Below, piece by piece: positions 25,720 to 34,292 of a DNA stretch of 64,000 nucleotides. Both the position numbers and the translations under genes were made by a program. The stretch's first letter is position 1. Every line of letters begins with the position of its first letter. Source of the stretch: Sulfobacillus sp. Its GTDB lineage: Bacteria > Bacillota > Sulfobacillia > Sulfobacillales > Sulfobacillaceae. Under the pieces are notes generated by a model. That model ran no database searches and had not been told where the DNA came from. It saw nothing but the letters and a program-made list of their open reading frames with translations. The stretch covers positions 53,859 through 117,858 of the forward strand of contig DAHWKJ010000074.1 in the NCBI GenBank assembly GCA_027343695.1, written 5' to 3'.

Positions 25720-25859
25720 CACGCTGGCTCCCCATCCGGTAACGTTCTGACTCCATTGTACCGTCCCGCATCCGCGTCGGCTACCCGGCCAAACCGAATA
25801 GAAATCCCAAGCCTAGAATTTTAAGCTTTACAGGGTCTCCTTCACCTGTTACCATAGGC

Positions 25860-26083
25860 CAAACATCCCATGAACGGGAAGAGCCGGGTGGCTCATTAGA
25901 AAGTCGGACTCGATGAAAACCGACGTGCTGCCCGAGCCCGATTCCACCCGGGAGGATATCAGCGATGAGCTGATCGCAGTCCTGTGTTATAGGCGCCAAG
26001 TGGGTGGCTCGAACAGCATGAGCCGCCAACTAGGGTGGCACCGCGGTAATCACCGTCCCTAAATTTAGGGGCGTTTTTGTTTT
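25860..26083 (+). promoter_or_regulatory. T-box leader, probably reading serine tRNA
   Basis: The T-box core AGGGTGGCACCGCGG is at 26032-26046. It is followed by an intrinsic terminator (stem 26054-26073 around CCCTAAATTTAGGG, then a U-run to about 26083). Stem I has its base helix at 25884-25891 and 25944-25951 (CCGGGTGG with CCACCCGG) and a distal GATGAAAACC segment. In the position of the specifier, the codon UCC (25943-25945) is followed by A, which reads serine. A hairpin at 26003-26027 precedes the antiterminator. Uncharged tRNA-Ser would favour readthrough into the aminotransferase and serA genes. Confidence 0.85.
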
Positions 26084-26121
26084 TGCGAGACCAATTATCT
26101 AACCAAAAGGAGGTCTTACCG

Positions 26122-27273
26122 GTGTTTACCCCAGATATCTTGCTGCCCGGACCAACGCCCGTTCCTGTCGCCATTCAACAGGCCATGCTGACCCCGATGT
26201 CAGACCATCGCGGTAGTGCCTTTACGCCGGTGCTCGAAAGAGTACGCCATCGGCTCGCGACACTGTTTGAGGTAGGTCCCAGCGGAGGGATTGCGGTATT
26301 GCCCGCCAGCGGGACCGGCGCACTGGAGGCCACGGTGCAAAACTTTTTCCAAAAAGGAGATGCCGTACTGTCGGTATCAACCGGAGCCTTTGGAAATCGC
26401 TTTAGGGATGTTGCGCAGGCTCACGGGCTGGTTGTTGATCCTTACACGGTACCGTGGGGTCAAGCCTTCGATCCGGCCCCCGTCGTGTCTCGCATCAGGC
26501 AACACCAGTATCGAGGTATTTTACTCACGCACAATGAAACCTCAACCGGCGTTATCAACCCCATTGAGAGGTTGACAGCTCAGATGGTTTCGATCCCCCC
26601 AGCTTACCGACCACTGATCGTCGTCGACAGCATCAGTGGGGTGCCGGCGATCCCCCTGCCCATGCAGACCTGGGGAGTCGATGTGGCGTTGGCCGCCAGT
26701 CAGAAAGGGTTCATGTGCCCGCCAGGACTCGCACTCATCGCCGCCAGCGGCAACGGTCTCAAACATCTTCAGCAGGATCGCCCCCACCGGTTCTATTTCG
26801 ACCTTGGTCCCTATTTTGAGGATAAATTGCCATATACACCGGCGACTTCGCTCATATATGGTCTCGACAAATCCTTGGAGTTATTGGCGGCTGAGGGCAG
26901 TGCAAGGCGCTACCAACGCCACCGACTTCTCGGTCAGATGACCCGTTCCTTCGGCCATGCGGTGGGATGGAACCCCTTTGTTGAAGAGATCGTGGCATCT
27001 CCTACCGTAACCTCCCTAGGGGTTCCCGCCGGGAGCTCCCCCACCCGAGTCCGCGCTCGAATTGCCGCACTGGGTCTTCAAGTGGCAGGCGGTATGGGTC
27101 CATGGCATGACACCGCGATCCGAATCGGTCATGTCGGAGCCATCACCCCGGCTACCCTGTTTGCAGGCTTAAGCATTGTGGCTCATGTCACGCCACACCC
27201 ATCCCGTGGCTTGGAGGCCGCATGGCAAGTCTGGCACGAAGATCTCGATAAGGAGGAACCGTATGATGCATAA
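26122..27273 (+). CDS. Class V aminotransferase (serine-pyruvate / alanine-glyoxylate type)
   Basis: A 383-residue PLP enzyme. The N-terminus L-L-P-G-P-T-P-V-P is typical of the class V alanine-glyoxylate/phosphoserine-like aminotransferases, and the PLP lysine is in A-A-S-Q-K-G-F near residue 190, preceded by V-D-S-I-S-G. With serA directly downstream and a serine-type T-box upstream, it most likely supplies the amino-transfer step of serine synthesis, in place of a classical SerC. The start is GTG 26122 behind AAAGGAGGT. The 3' end overlaps serA by 11 bases. Confidence 0.85.
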   Translation: MFTPDILLPGPTPVPVAIQQAMLTPMSDHRGSAFTPVLERVRHRLATLFEVGPSGGIAVLPASGTGALEATVQNFFQKGDAVLSVSTGAFGNRFRDVAQAHGLVVDPYTVPWGQAFDPAPVVSRIRQHQYRGILLTHNETSTGVINPIERLTAQMVSIPPAYRPLIVVDSISGVPAIPLPMQTWGVDVALAASQKGFMCPPGLALIAASGNGLKHLQQDRPHRFYFDLGPYFEDKLPYTPATSLIYGLDKSLELLAAEGSARRYQRHRLLGQMTRSFGHAVGWNPFVEEIVASPTVTSLGVPAGSSPTRVRARIAALGLQVAGGMGPWHDTAIRIGHVGAITPATLFAGLSIVAHVTPHPSRGLEAAWQVWHEDLDKEEPYDA

Positions 27274-28831
27274 ACCCAAAATCTTAGTGACGGAAGCCTT
27301 AGGACCTGCCGGGCTGGCCTACCTGGCTGAACATGCCGAGGTTGATGCCCATGACCTCTTACCGCCTGAGTTGTTACCCGACCTCATGAATTCCTATGAT
27401 GCCGTCATCATCCGCAGTGCCCATCGGCTCAGCCGCGACCTACTAATGGGACATCCCCGATTGCGCGTGGTAGCTCGTGCCGGGGCTGGGGTAGACAACG
27501 TGGATTTGACCGCCGCCACAGAATCCGGGATCGCGGTCATCAACGCCCCGGGAGCCAACGCCATCGCCGCCGCAGAGCACACCTTCGGTTTGCTGCTCGC
27601 CGTGATGCGAAATATTCCGGATGGCAATGCCCATGTGCGCAGTGGGGGCTGGGACCGTCAGGCTTTTATCGGTCAACAGCTCCATGGGAAAACGTTAGGA
27701 ATCATCGGATTAGGTCGAGTGGGACGCGAAGTCGCCCGTATTGCCCGGGGATTTGGCATGATGCTTAATGGATACGATCCCTACATCCAGGACGATATCT
27801 TTCGGATTCATGGTGTAACCCGTTCACACGATTTGGACGAGCTCTTGCCCAAAAGCTCGATATTGACCATTCACACTCCTAAAAACGGACCGCACTTGGG
27901 TCGATCGGAATTGGAGAAACTGCCCCGCGGTGCCATTGTCATTAACGCCGCACGCGGCGGACTGATTGAGGAAAATTCTTTAAGTGAGTTACTAAAGAAC
28001 GGCCATCTCTTTGGAGCCGGCCTAGATGTCTTTACCGATGAGCCACCAGCCCAGACCCTGAACCTTATGAAAAACGCTCACGTCGTCATGACCCCGCACT
28101 TGGGAGGCTCCACCCATGAAGCCTTAGCCAATGTGGGGGTCATGACCGCCACCGGGGTTATCGATGCGTTAAATGGCCGCACCCCCCCCAATATTGTCAA
28201 CGTTCCCATTCCGCCACTCGACGCCGAAGCATTTCATGCTCTCGATAGTCTTGCGGATGCGGTCGGGAAAGTTTTTGCGACGGTCACAGAACAGGTCGGA
28301 AACACCGTGATCCTAACCATCAGCGGCAATATTCCCGATACCGCGAGTCTTTGGTTGCGTCAACGTATCTTGGCTACGATATTGAATCAGCGCCTCGATG
28401 ATCGTGTCAACACGGTCAATGCCTTATTAATGGCTCGGTCCCATGGGCTCCAATTGCTCATCGACGAACAGCTGGATCCTGCCACCGCACCGCTTTTGTC
28501 CCTCCGATGGGAAGGAGCCCTGGACTCCCTCACGAAAGCGGCTTTAGAAGGCGGATCGGTCCAGTTAAAGACGATACGAGGCATTCCCTTAGACCTCCGA
28601 TGGCCAGATCGTGCCCTCATAACCCGCCATCACGACGCCCCTGGGGTGGTAGGCAAAGTGGGGACGTTGGTCGGAGAATTCGGTGTCAACATTGCCAATC
28701 TGCACTTAGGACGCCAAGCCGAAGGCGAAGATGCTCTCATGGTGTTGTCCTTGGATGACAACATCCCGGCCCCATTGATTGACGCTCTCATGCACATCGA
28801 AAATATGCACCAAGTGTATGTATTCGAGTAA
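27263..28831 (+). CDS. serA: D-3-phosphoglycerate dehydrogenase
   Basis: A 522-residue enzyme of the long SerA type. The catalytic/NAD domains (1-315) contain R-A-G-A-G-V-D-N-V-D near 75, the Rossmann motif G-I-I-G-L-G-R-V-G near 147, N-A-A-R-G-G near 227 and the catalytic H-L-G-G-S-T near 280. An intervening allosteric substrate-binding domain and a C-terminal ACT domain (from about 450: H-D-A-P-G-V-V-G-K-V-G) follow, giving likely serine feedback control. It makes 3-phosphohydroxypyruvate from 3-phosphoglycerate. The start is ATG 27263 behind AAGGAGGAA, inside the end of the aminotransferase gene. It is controlled by the upstream T-box. Confidence 0.93.
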   Translation: MMHKPKILVTEALGPAGLAYLAEHAEVDAHDLLPPELLPDLMNSYDAVIIRSAHRLSRDLLMGHPRLRVVARAGAGVDNVDLTAATESGIAVINAPGANAIAAAEHTFGLLLAVMRNIPDGNAHVRSGGWDRQAFIGQQLHGKTLGIIGLGRVGREVARIARGFGMMLNGYDPYIQDDIFRIHGVTRSHDLDELLPKSSILTIHTPKNGPHLGRSELEKLPRGAIVINAARGGLIEENSLSELLKNGHLFGAGLDVFTDEPPAQTLNLMKNAHVVMTPHLGGSTHEALANVGVMTATGVIDALNGRTPPNIVNVPIPPLDAEAFHALDSLADAVGKVFATVTEQVGNTVILTISGNIPDTASLWLRQRILATILNQRLDDRVNTVNALLMARSHGLQLLIDEQLDPATAPLLSLRWEGALDSLTKAALEGGSVQLKTIRGIPLDLRWPDRALITRHHDAPGVVGKVGTLVGEFGVNIANLHLGRQAEGEDALMVLSLDDNIPAPLIDALMHIENMHQVYVFE

Positions 28832-28834
28832 GCA

Positions 28835-29473
28835 CTAACCGCGGGATACAAACGGGTTGCCCGCTATCCAAAACCTCCACGGATAGTGGGCTGCCTCCCC
28901 CGCGTATCCGATATTAATGCGAGGACCCTCTCTTATCGCCCACTTCGACAGAGGGCTCTCGGCCACGTAAAACCGTAGAGGCGGCGACCATAAGGGCCAA
29001 CCGTACTGCGCTTTCGAAACACCCAGGGCCTGCGCCAGTTTCCCGGGCCCATTAGTGAGGGTTCGAATCAATCGCGGCGGCATCGGCCACAGCATGTGAC
29101 GGCGTTCAGCCATCAACTCCATCCCAGACACCGGCTCCAGTGCCCGGATCAGAATGGCCTCCCCAACACCGTCAGGCGCTGCGACGACGTTAAGGCAATA
29201 GTGCATGCCATAAATGAAATAGACATAGGCGTAGCCCGGGGGGCCAAACATCACGTGGGTGCGCTCGGTCGGTACCCCGCGATAGCTGTGAGCCGCCCGG
29301 TCGTTCACGCCGCGATACATCTCGACCTCCACTACCCGCCCTGCTGTGACGCCCTCCGGTGCTTCATGCACCAATACCGTCCCCAGCAAAGCACGCGCTA
29401 GGGCTTCGGTCTCTTGATGAAAAAAATCTCGATCCAGCGCCCGCCCCCACTGGCTTAACGGATTCTGCGACAT
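28835..29473 (-). CDS. DNA-3-methyladenine glycosylase (AAG/MPG family)
   Basis: A 212-residue alkylation-repair glycosylase of the mammalian AAG fold: L-A-R-A-L-L-G near residue 25, V-E-V-E-M-Y near 50, D-x-A-A-H-S-Y-R-G near 60, G-x-A-Y-V-Y-F-I-Y-G-M-H-Y-C-x-N near 82 and the C-terminal G-P-R-I-N-I-G-Y segment. It flips out and removes alkylated purines. The start ATG 29473 has only a weak ribosome binding site; the longer open frame upstream is unlike the family. The stop is three bases from the convergent serA stop. Confidence 0.9.
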   Translation of the reverse strand: MSQNPLSQWGRALDRDFFHQETEALARALLGTVLVHEAPEGVTAGRVVEVEMYRGVNDRAAHSYRGVPTERTHVMFGPPGYAYVYFIYGMHYCLNVVAAPDGVGEAILIRALEPVSGMELMAERRHMLWPMPPRLIRTLTNGPGKLAQALGVSKAQYGWPLWSPPLRFYVAESPLSKWAIREGPRINIGYAGEAAHYPWRFWIAGNPFVSRG

Positions 29474-29565
29474 ATCCTGACACCGCCTTAAAGAGGCATT
29501 CCCCACACCCCCATGATAGAATACCGAGGAGACATTGGCCAAAACCATTCGGGATGAGGGAAAAG

Positions 29566-30684
29566 ATGCACAGAACTGGCAGCGCGACATCACCACTCCA
29601 CGGAGGGCACTGCCCACCCTGGCTATTTACTAAGATGAAAGAGCTTGGCGCGGCCATTGTCGAAGCAATGATTGTCGAATACGGTACCCTTGAAGTACTA
29701 CAACGTTTCAGTGATCCGGTCTGGTTTCAAGCGTTTGGGTCCACCCTGGGCTTTGACTGGCATTCCTCGGGCCTCACTACCGTGGTACTCGGCGCACTGA
29801 AAGAAGGGCTCGCGCCAAAAGAACACGAACTCGGACTCTACATGGCAGGTGGGAAAGGACGCACCGCCCGGAAAACTCCAACCGAAATTAACGACAAAGG
29901 ATCCCGGTTTGCGTTAGCCAACACCTCCACCGCGCTGATCTACGCCAGTAAGATGGCGGCTAAAGTGGATAGTGCGGCCGTGCAGGATGGCTATCAACTC
30001 TACCATCACGTTATGCTCTTTGACGCTGAAGGGCATTGGGCAGTCATCCAGCAAGGTATGCATAACACCAATCACATGGCGCGGCGCTATCATTGGCTTG
30101 ACCGCATTCCTGATACCTTCACTCGCCATCCGCACCAAGCCGTCGTGGGTGCCATGACCGCTGAGGTGTTTGACCTAACGGAATCGGCCAATTGGCCGAT
30201 TCAGGATGCATCACTCGAACTATCCCAATATCCCGACCAGGTTCTGCAGCAGCTGCGCCATATCGAAGAGCATCCCGATGGCCATCGCGATCTACTGCTC
30301 CCCCGCTTTCACGCGATCCCGTCTTCGCGCCATATCGACACCATCTTACGAAAAGTCTACGAAGAAGCGAACCCGAAATCTTTTGAAGATCTATTGGGAT
30401 TATCCGGAGTGGGCGCGAGCACCATCAGGGCACTCTCCATGGTTGCCGAAGTGATCCATGGAACCCATCCCACCTTTCACGATCCAGTCCGTTATAGTTT
30501 TGCCCATGGCGGAAAAGATGGATTCCCCTATCCGGTGAACCGCCATAATTACGACACCTCGATTGCCACCCTACGTCAAGCCATCGAACGCGCTCGCCTA
30601 CAGGATCACGATAAGATGCAAGCCCTAAAACGACTGTCCTCCCCGAACGCCAGTGCTCTGGAACAAAAGCCCTCTCCCCGGTGA
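29566..30684 (+). CDS. DUF763 domain protein
   Basis: A 372-residue protein of the DUF763 family, common in archaea and thermophilic bacteria. It starts with M-H-R-T-G-S-A-T-S-P-L-H-G-G-H-C-P-P-W-L, the family signature. H-N-T-N-H-M-A-R-R-Y-H-W is near residue 166. A helix-hairpin-helix segment (L-L-G-L-S-G-V-G-A-S-T-I-R-A-L near 280) suggests contact with nucleic acid. The C-terminal D-P-V-R-Y-S-F-A-H-G-G-K-D-G-F-P-Y-P-V is also conserved. No function is established. The start is ATG 29566 behind GAGGGAA. It is divergent from the alkyladenine glycosylase gene, so a repair link is possible but unproven. Confidence 0.85.
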   Translation: MHRTGSATSPLHGGHCPPWLFTKMKELGAAIVEAMIVEYGTLEVLQRFSDPVWFQAFGSTLGFDWHSSGLTTVVLGALKEGLAPKEHELGLYMAGGKGRTARKTPTEINDKGSRFALANTSTALIYASKMAAKVDSAAVQDGYQLYHHVMLFDAEGHWAVIQQGMHNTNHMARRYHWLDRIPDTFTRHPHQAVVGAMTAEVFDLTESANWPIQDASLELSQYPDQVLQQLRHIEEHPDGHRDLLLPRFHAIPSSRHIDTILRKVYEEANPKSFEDLLGLSGVGASTIRALSMVAEVIHGTHPTFHDPVRYSFAHGGKDGFPYPVNRHNYDTSIATLRQAIERARLQDHDKMQALKRLSSPNASALEQKPSPR

Positions 30685-30769
30685 CCCTCTAGCCATTCTT
30701 CGCATAGAGTGAATAGAGATGGCATGATGATCCCGGCTAGATCAAAAAGCCCATGGGGAGGACTTTCAT

Positions 30770-31297
30770 ATGAGTTACGATCCCACGACGCTAAAATGCG
30801 GCGATGTCCTACTAATGATAAGAAGTCACCCTTTAGATTCATTGCCAGGCATTATCGATGCTGGAATCAGCGCTTCGACGGTTAATCCGTTTGAGCATTC
30901 AGCCTTGGTGGTTGAACAAAACCGACGCCTGGTACTAGTGGAGGCCTTACTCCACGTAACGCTGAGTCCACTCGATAAGTATACGAGCAACGGATGGCGC
31001 TTCTCACCGGCCAAATTGTCAGCCGCCACAGCCCAAGCGCTATCACACGCCGCCCTATCTAAGGTCGGCCAAATGTATGGGTTTAGCATGATCTGGCAAG
31101 ATTTCCTCCGTGACGACATTCATATTGATATCCATCCACGATTGGACCCTCGGCATCTCGACTGCTCGGGTTTAGTGGTCTGGGCGTTTGAACAAGTGGG
31201 TCGAAAACTGACCGAGGCTCCGGCTCCAAGTCCTGCCGACCTCTCCTACTCACCGGCCCTTCGTGGTCCTCGTCCCTGGACGAAGACACGAGCCTAG
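30770..31297 (+). CDS. Papain-like peptidase fold protein, permuted NlpC/P60 (YiiX-like)
   Basis: A 175-residue protein with G-D-V-L-L-M near residue 11, the candidate His in P-F-E-H-S-A-L-V near 43, and the candidate nucleophile in L-D-C-S-G-L-V-V-W-A-F near 127. The His before Cys order is that of the circularly permuted NlpC/P60 group (YiiX/YebB-like). There is no signal peptide, so it is likely cytoplasmic. The target may be an amide or thioester; it is unknown. ATG follows GGGGAGGA. A strong convergent terminator follows downstream. Confidence 0.65.
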   Translation: MSYDPTTLKCGDVLLMIRSHPLDSLPGIIDAGISASTVNPFEHSALVVEQNRRLVLVEALLHVTLSPLDKYTSNGWRFSPAKLSAATAQALSHAALSKVGQMYGFSMIWQDFLRDDIHIDIHPRLDPRHLDCSGLVVWAFEQVGRKLTEAPAPSPADLSYSPALRGPRPWTKTRA

Positions 31298-31700
31298 ACT
31301 TCTTTTTAGAGAGTCGATGCGCTTGGTGAGCTCTGAAAAGGCTTCGTCCACGTCATCCACACCCTGGTATAAAGAAACCCGTCTCGAGTGGTACGGGGTT
31401 CGTGATGCTCGCAGGTTACAGGTCGCGAGAGCCCTTGTTTAGTCACTAAGTGTCTCGGGTCTTAAGAATGGGGTCAGGAGTGACGTGTCGGACCATCCTC
31501 AAGCTCCTATGGCGTCATCACACAGCGATGGGGCAGGATGGCTGTCTCACGCAGATCCCCAGCCCAAATACGCTTCATTTTAGATGGCCCTCGAGGAGTA
31601 GTGGCTCGCCACACCGTAATCCCTGGGCTGATAAAAAGACAAGCCATACGGTTCGTCATGGCTTGTCTTTGATTGTAGTTTTAACGGGAAGTGCTGACCC
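31298..31700. other. Intergenic stretch between convergent genes
   Basis: There are 403 bases. The only clear feature is the terminator at 31635-31670. No gene with a ribosome binding site was seen. Confidence 0.45.
31635..31670. terminator. Bidirectional intrinsic terminator
   Basis: AAAGACAAGCCAT (31635-31647) pairs with ATGGCTTGTCTTT (31658-31670), 13 bases with no mismatch and a 10-base loop. A/T-rich DNA lies on both outer sides. It sits between the convergent peptidase-like gene and the old yellow enzyme gene and can end both transcripts. Confidence 0.75.
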
Positions 31701-32786
31701 CTAATTTTTATCGACGGACTGTTCCACCAGCGTTGGGTAATCGGTGTATCCTTTAGCATCGCCCCCGTAAAACGTACTGGGGTCCGCGGGGTTCAATGGA
31801 GCCCCTGCCTTCAAGCGCTCGACCAAATCGGGGTTCGCTAATGCCCAGGCTCCCACCGGTGAGACATCAGCCAGCCCAGCATCAACATCATCGGCAATGT
31901 TCTCTAAGGGACGACCAGCCCGATTGACTAACAGGGCGTTCGGCCAAGCTGTCCGAATTTCTTTCAGAAAATCGTCGGGCCGATTGGCTCTATAGAGTAC
32001 GTGTAGATACGCGAGGTCGAGCTTCGCCAGTTCCGGAATCAAAGCGCGATAGACGTCTTCGCCGTGTGGTCCCTCATTTAAACCGCCCGCGGAATTTCCG
32101 GGAGAAATCCGAAACCCAGTGCGGTCCGCACCAATTTCTTCGGAGATAGCCCGGGCCACTTCAACGCCAAACCGCGCACGGTTTTCTGGCGACCCACCGT
32201 ACTGGTCGGTGCGGGTATTTGCGTTCTCCGCCATAAATTGATGGACCAAGTAGCCATTGGCCCCATGGATTTCCACGCCGTCGGCACCTGCCTTAATAGC
32301 TGCTGCCGCCGCCATCCGAAATTCATCGATGGTCTTTTGCACCTCATCTGCTGTCAGCGCATGCGGAACGGGAATGTCTTTCATGCCCCCTAAGGTGTAC
32401 ATTTGGATTCCTGGGGCAATGGCCGATGGAGCCACCGGTTGCCGATGGTGCGGCGTGTTATCGGGGTGAGCAATTCGTCCCACATGCATCAATTGAATAA
32501 TGAGATAACCACCTGCGGAATGTACGCGGTCCACAACTTTTTTCCAGCCAGCAATGTGTGCATCCGTGTAGATGCCAGGGGTAAAAATATAGCCTTGGCC
32601 ATCGGCTGACGGTTGAGTACCTTCGGTGATTAATAAACCTAATGATGCACGTTGTGAATAATAGAGAGGACTTAATTCACCGGGCGTCCCGTCCCAAAGC
32701 GCTCGACTCCGGGTCATTGGGGCCATCGCTAGACGATGCGGAAGAGTCAATCGGCCTACCTTTATCGGACTCCATAACTTGGTCAT
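31701..32786 (-). CDS. NADH:flavin oxidoreductase, old yellow enzyme family (alkene reductase)
   Basis: A 361-residue FMN enzyme with the classical OYE motifs: M-A-P-M-T-R-S-R near residue 21, Q-L-M-H-V-G-R near 98, G-V-E-I-H-G-A-N-G-Y-L near 170 (His pair for the substrate), N-x-R-T-D-x-Y-G-G-S-x-E-N-R near 192, and N-R-A-G-R-P near the C-terminus. It reduces activated alkenes, nitro compounds or nitrate esters with NAD(P)H. It starts at ATG 32786 behind AAAGGAG. It is likely transcribed alone. The natural substrate is unknown. Confidence 0.92.
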   Translation of the reverse strand: MTKLWSPIKVGRLTLPHRLAMAPMTRSRALWDGTPGELSPLYYSQRASLGLLITEGTQPSADGQGYIFTPGIYTDAHIAGWKKVVDRVHSAGGYLIIQLMHVGRIAHPDNTPHHRQPVAPSAIAPGIQMYTLGGMKDIPVPHALTADEVQKTIDEFRMAAAAAIKAGADGVEIHGANGYLVHQFMAENANTRTDQYGGSPENRARFGVEVARAISEEIGADRTGFRISPGNSAGGLNEGPHGEDVYRALIPELAKLDLAYLHVLYRANRPDDFLKEIRTAWPNALLVNRAGRPLENIADDVDAGLADVSPVGAWALANPDLVERLKAGAPLNPADPSTFYGGDAKGYTDYPTLVEQSVDKN

Positions 32787-32875
32787 GACTCCACTCCTTT
32801 AGCTGTTCTGTTCTGTGCACTAGGCCTATGCTATCTTAAGGGAAGCTAATTGTAAATAGGTAGTTTATGCTGTGT

Positions 32876-32919
32876 GTAGTGGACCCCCGCAACAAAAGTA
32901 CTGAAAGGGGTCCCGCTAC
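32876..32919. terminator. Hairpin between MFS and OYE genes
   Basis: GGACCCC at 32881-32887 pairs with GGGGTCC at 32907-32913, and GTAG (32876-32879) with CTAC (32916-32919) across a small mismatch. It lies beyond the stop of the minus-strand MFS gene and upstream of the OYE gene, a suitable place to end the ArsR-MBL-MFS transcript. No strong U-run. Confidence 0.4.
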
Positions 32920-33037
32920 GATACACTCTGCCCCCAAAAACAGATCCGGTCGGCGTTGACATCGGAGATGCTGTAAATACAAGTCCGCAGAAATATTGTC
33001 TTGACAAGGGAGTCCTTATCGTGATGTTTCATTTAGC

Positions 33038-34291
33038 TTACGCCGCGCTTTTTAGTCGACGAGGGCACGGATGAGTTTCTGGCATCCGCCCCCAAATCAT
33101 GATAGCAACTGCCCACACGACCAGCGCCATGGTCCAGAGACTCCCTGGTATGCCAATTACCGCAATAAGGAGCCCCAGCCCGACTCCCCCCACAGCGTAG
33201 CCTGCATCTCGCCAGAGACGATAAATGCCCAGAATGGCACCACGGTCTTTTACCGGGGCAACATCCGCGACCGCAGCGTTTAGTACTGGATATGCCAGCG
33301 CCATGCCAAGCCCCATCACTGCCGCCATTAAGACCCATAGGATAACCCCATGCCCCCACGCTATCCCCATAAGACCGAAACCCAGTAAAAGAAGCCCCCC
33401 TACAATTAAGGGCTTCCGTCCTATATAATCGGATAACAGTCCTGTGCCAAATTGACCCACTCCCCAGACCCCTCCATAGATCCCAGACAACAGGCTAATG
33501 GTCGCAAGCGATTGGTGCTGACTTGCGAAATAAAGCGGTAACACGCCCCACGCTGTGGTATCCACCAACTTATTGACAAATCCTCCGGCTGTCACGCTCG
33601 ATAAGGCTTTGTTGCGCCACGTGGTGTCGGCAAAAAGACGTTTAAACGGTATTCCATGAGTCTTTTGATCTTCCGACACGGTCACCGTTACGCGTCCCCG
33701 AGTCTCGCGAATCATCGCCATACTCATAAACCCACCCAACCCCACAATAAGGGCCTCCAAGTAAAAGGGACGGGTTTGGAGATGCCCCCCGATCCCTAAA
33801 AACCCAGCAGCCACCGTGGCCCCCGCTACCCCTAGATATCCCATCGCCTCATTGATACCCATAGCCAAACCCCGTTCCGAACTGTCTACGAGGTCTAATT
33901 GAGCCGTAATGGTCATGGTCCAGGCTAGACCTTGGTTGGCGCCGAGAAACACATTGGCCACAATAATAGCCCACCAAAGGCGGACTGTCAGCAATAGAAT
34001 CACAAGAGGAATCCCCATCAGCCAACCCCATCGCAAGATGGGGATGCGTCCTCTCCGATCCGACCAGCGTCCGGCCCCCATATTAATAAGCGCCTTGGTA
34101 ATCCCGAACGACGACACAAAACTCAAGGCTACTGCCGCCCCTACGTGATACACATCACGACCCAACAACGGCACCACGGTCCGCTCGACTCCGAGGGTGG
34201 CCCCCACTAACAAGACGTTCAAGGCCAGCCAAATGAACTGCCCACGATGATTCCGGATCCCTGCAGTTACTTGTCGCCGCCTGTCCGTCAC
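33038..34291 (-). CDS. MFS transporter
   Basis: A 417-residue, about 12-segment transporter. The cytoplasmic motif A is seen in both halves: G-R-W-S-D-R-R-G-R near residue 75 and G-L-L-S-D-Y-I-G-R-K-P near 288. It is probably a drug/H+ antiporter-like exporter; the cargo is unknown. The GTG start is one base after the stop of the metallo-beta-lactamase gene and uses the AAGGAGG inside that gene's last codons, so it is in the same operon. That points to export of a sulfur-related or toxic compound handled by its partners. Confidence 0.85.
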   Translation of the reverse strand: MTDRRRQVTAGIRNHRGQFIWLALNVLLVGATLGVERTVVPLLGRDVYHVGAAVALSFVSSFGITKALINMGAGRWSDRRGRIPILRWGWLMGIPLVILLLTVRLWWAIIVANVFLGANQGLAWTMTITAQLDLVDSSERGLAMGINEAMGYLGVAGATVAAGFLGIGGHLQTRPFYLEALIVGLGGFMSMAMIRETRGRVTVTVSEDQKTHGIPFKRLFADTTWRNKALSSVTAGGFVNKLVDTTAWGVLPLYFASQHQSLATISLLSGIYGGVWGVGQFGTGLLSDYIGRKPLIVGGLLLLGFGLMGIAWGHGVILWVLMAAVMGLGMALAYPVLNAAVADVAPVKDRGAILGIYRLWRDAGYAVGGVGLGLLIAVIGIPGSLWTMALVVWAVAIMIWGRMPETHPCPRRLKSAA

Positions 34292-34292
34292 G

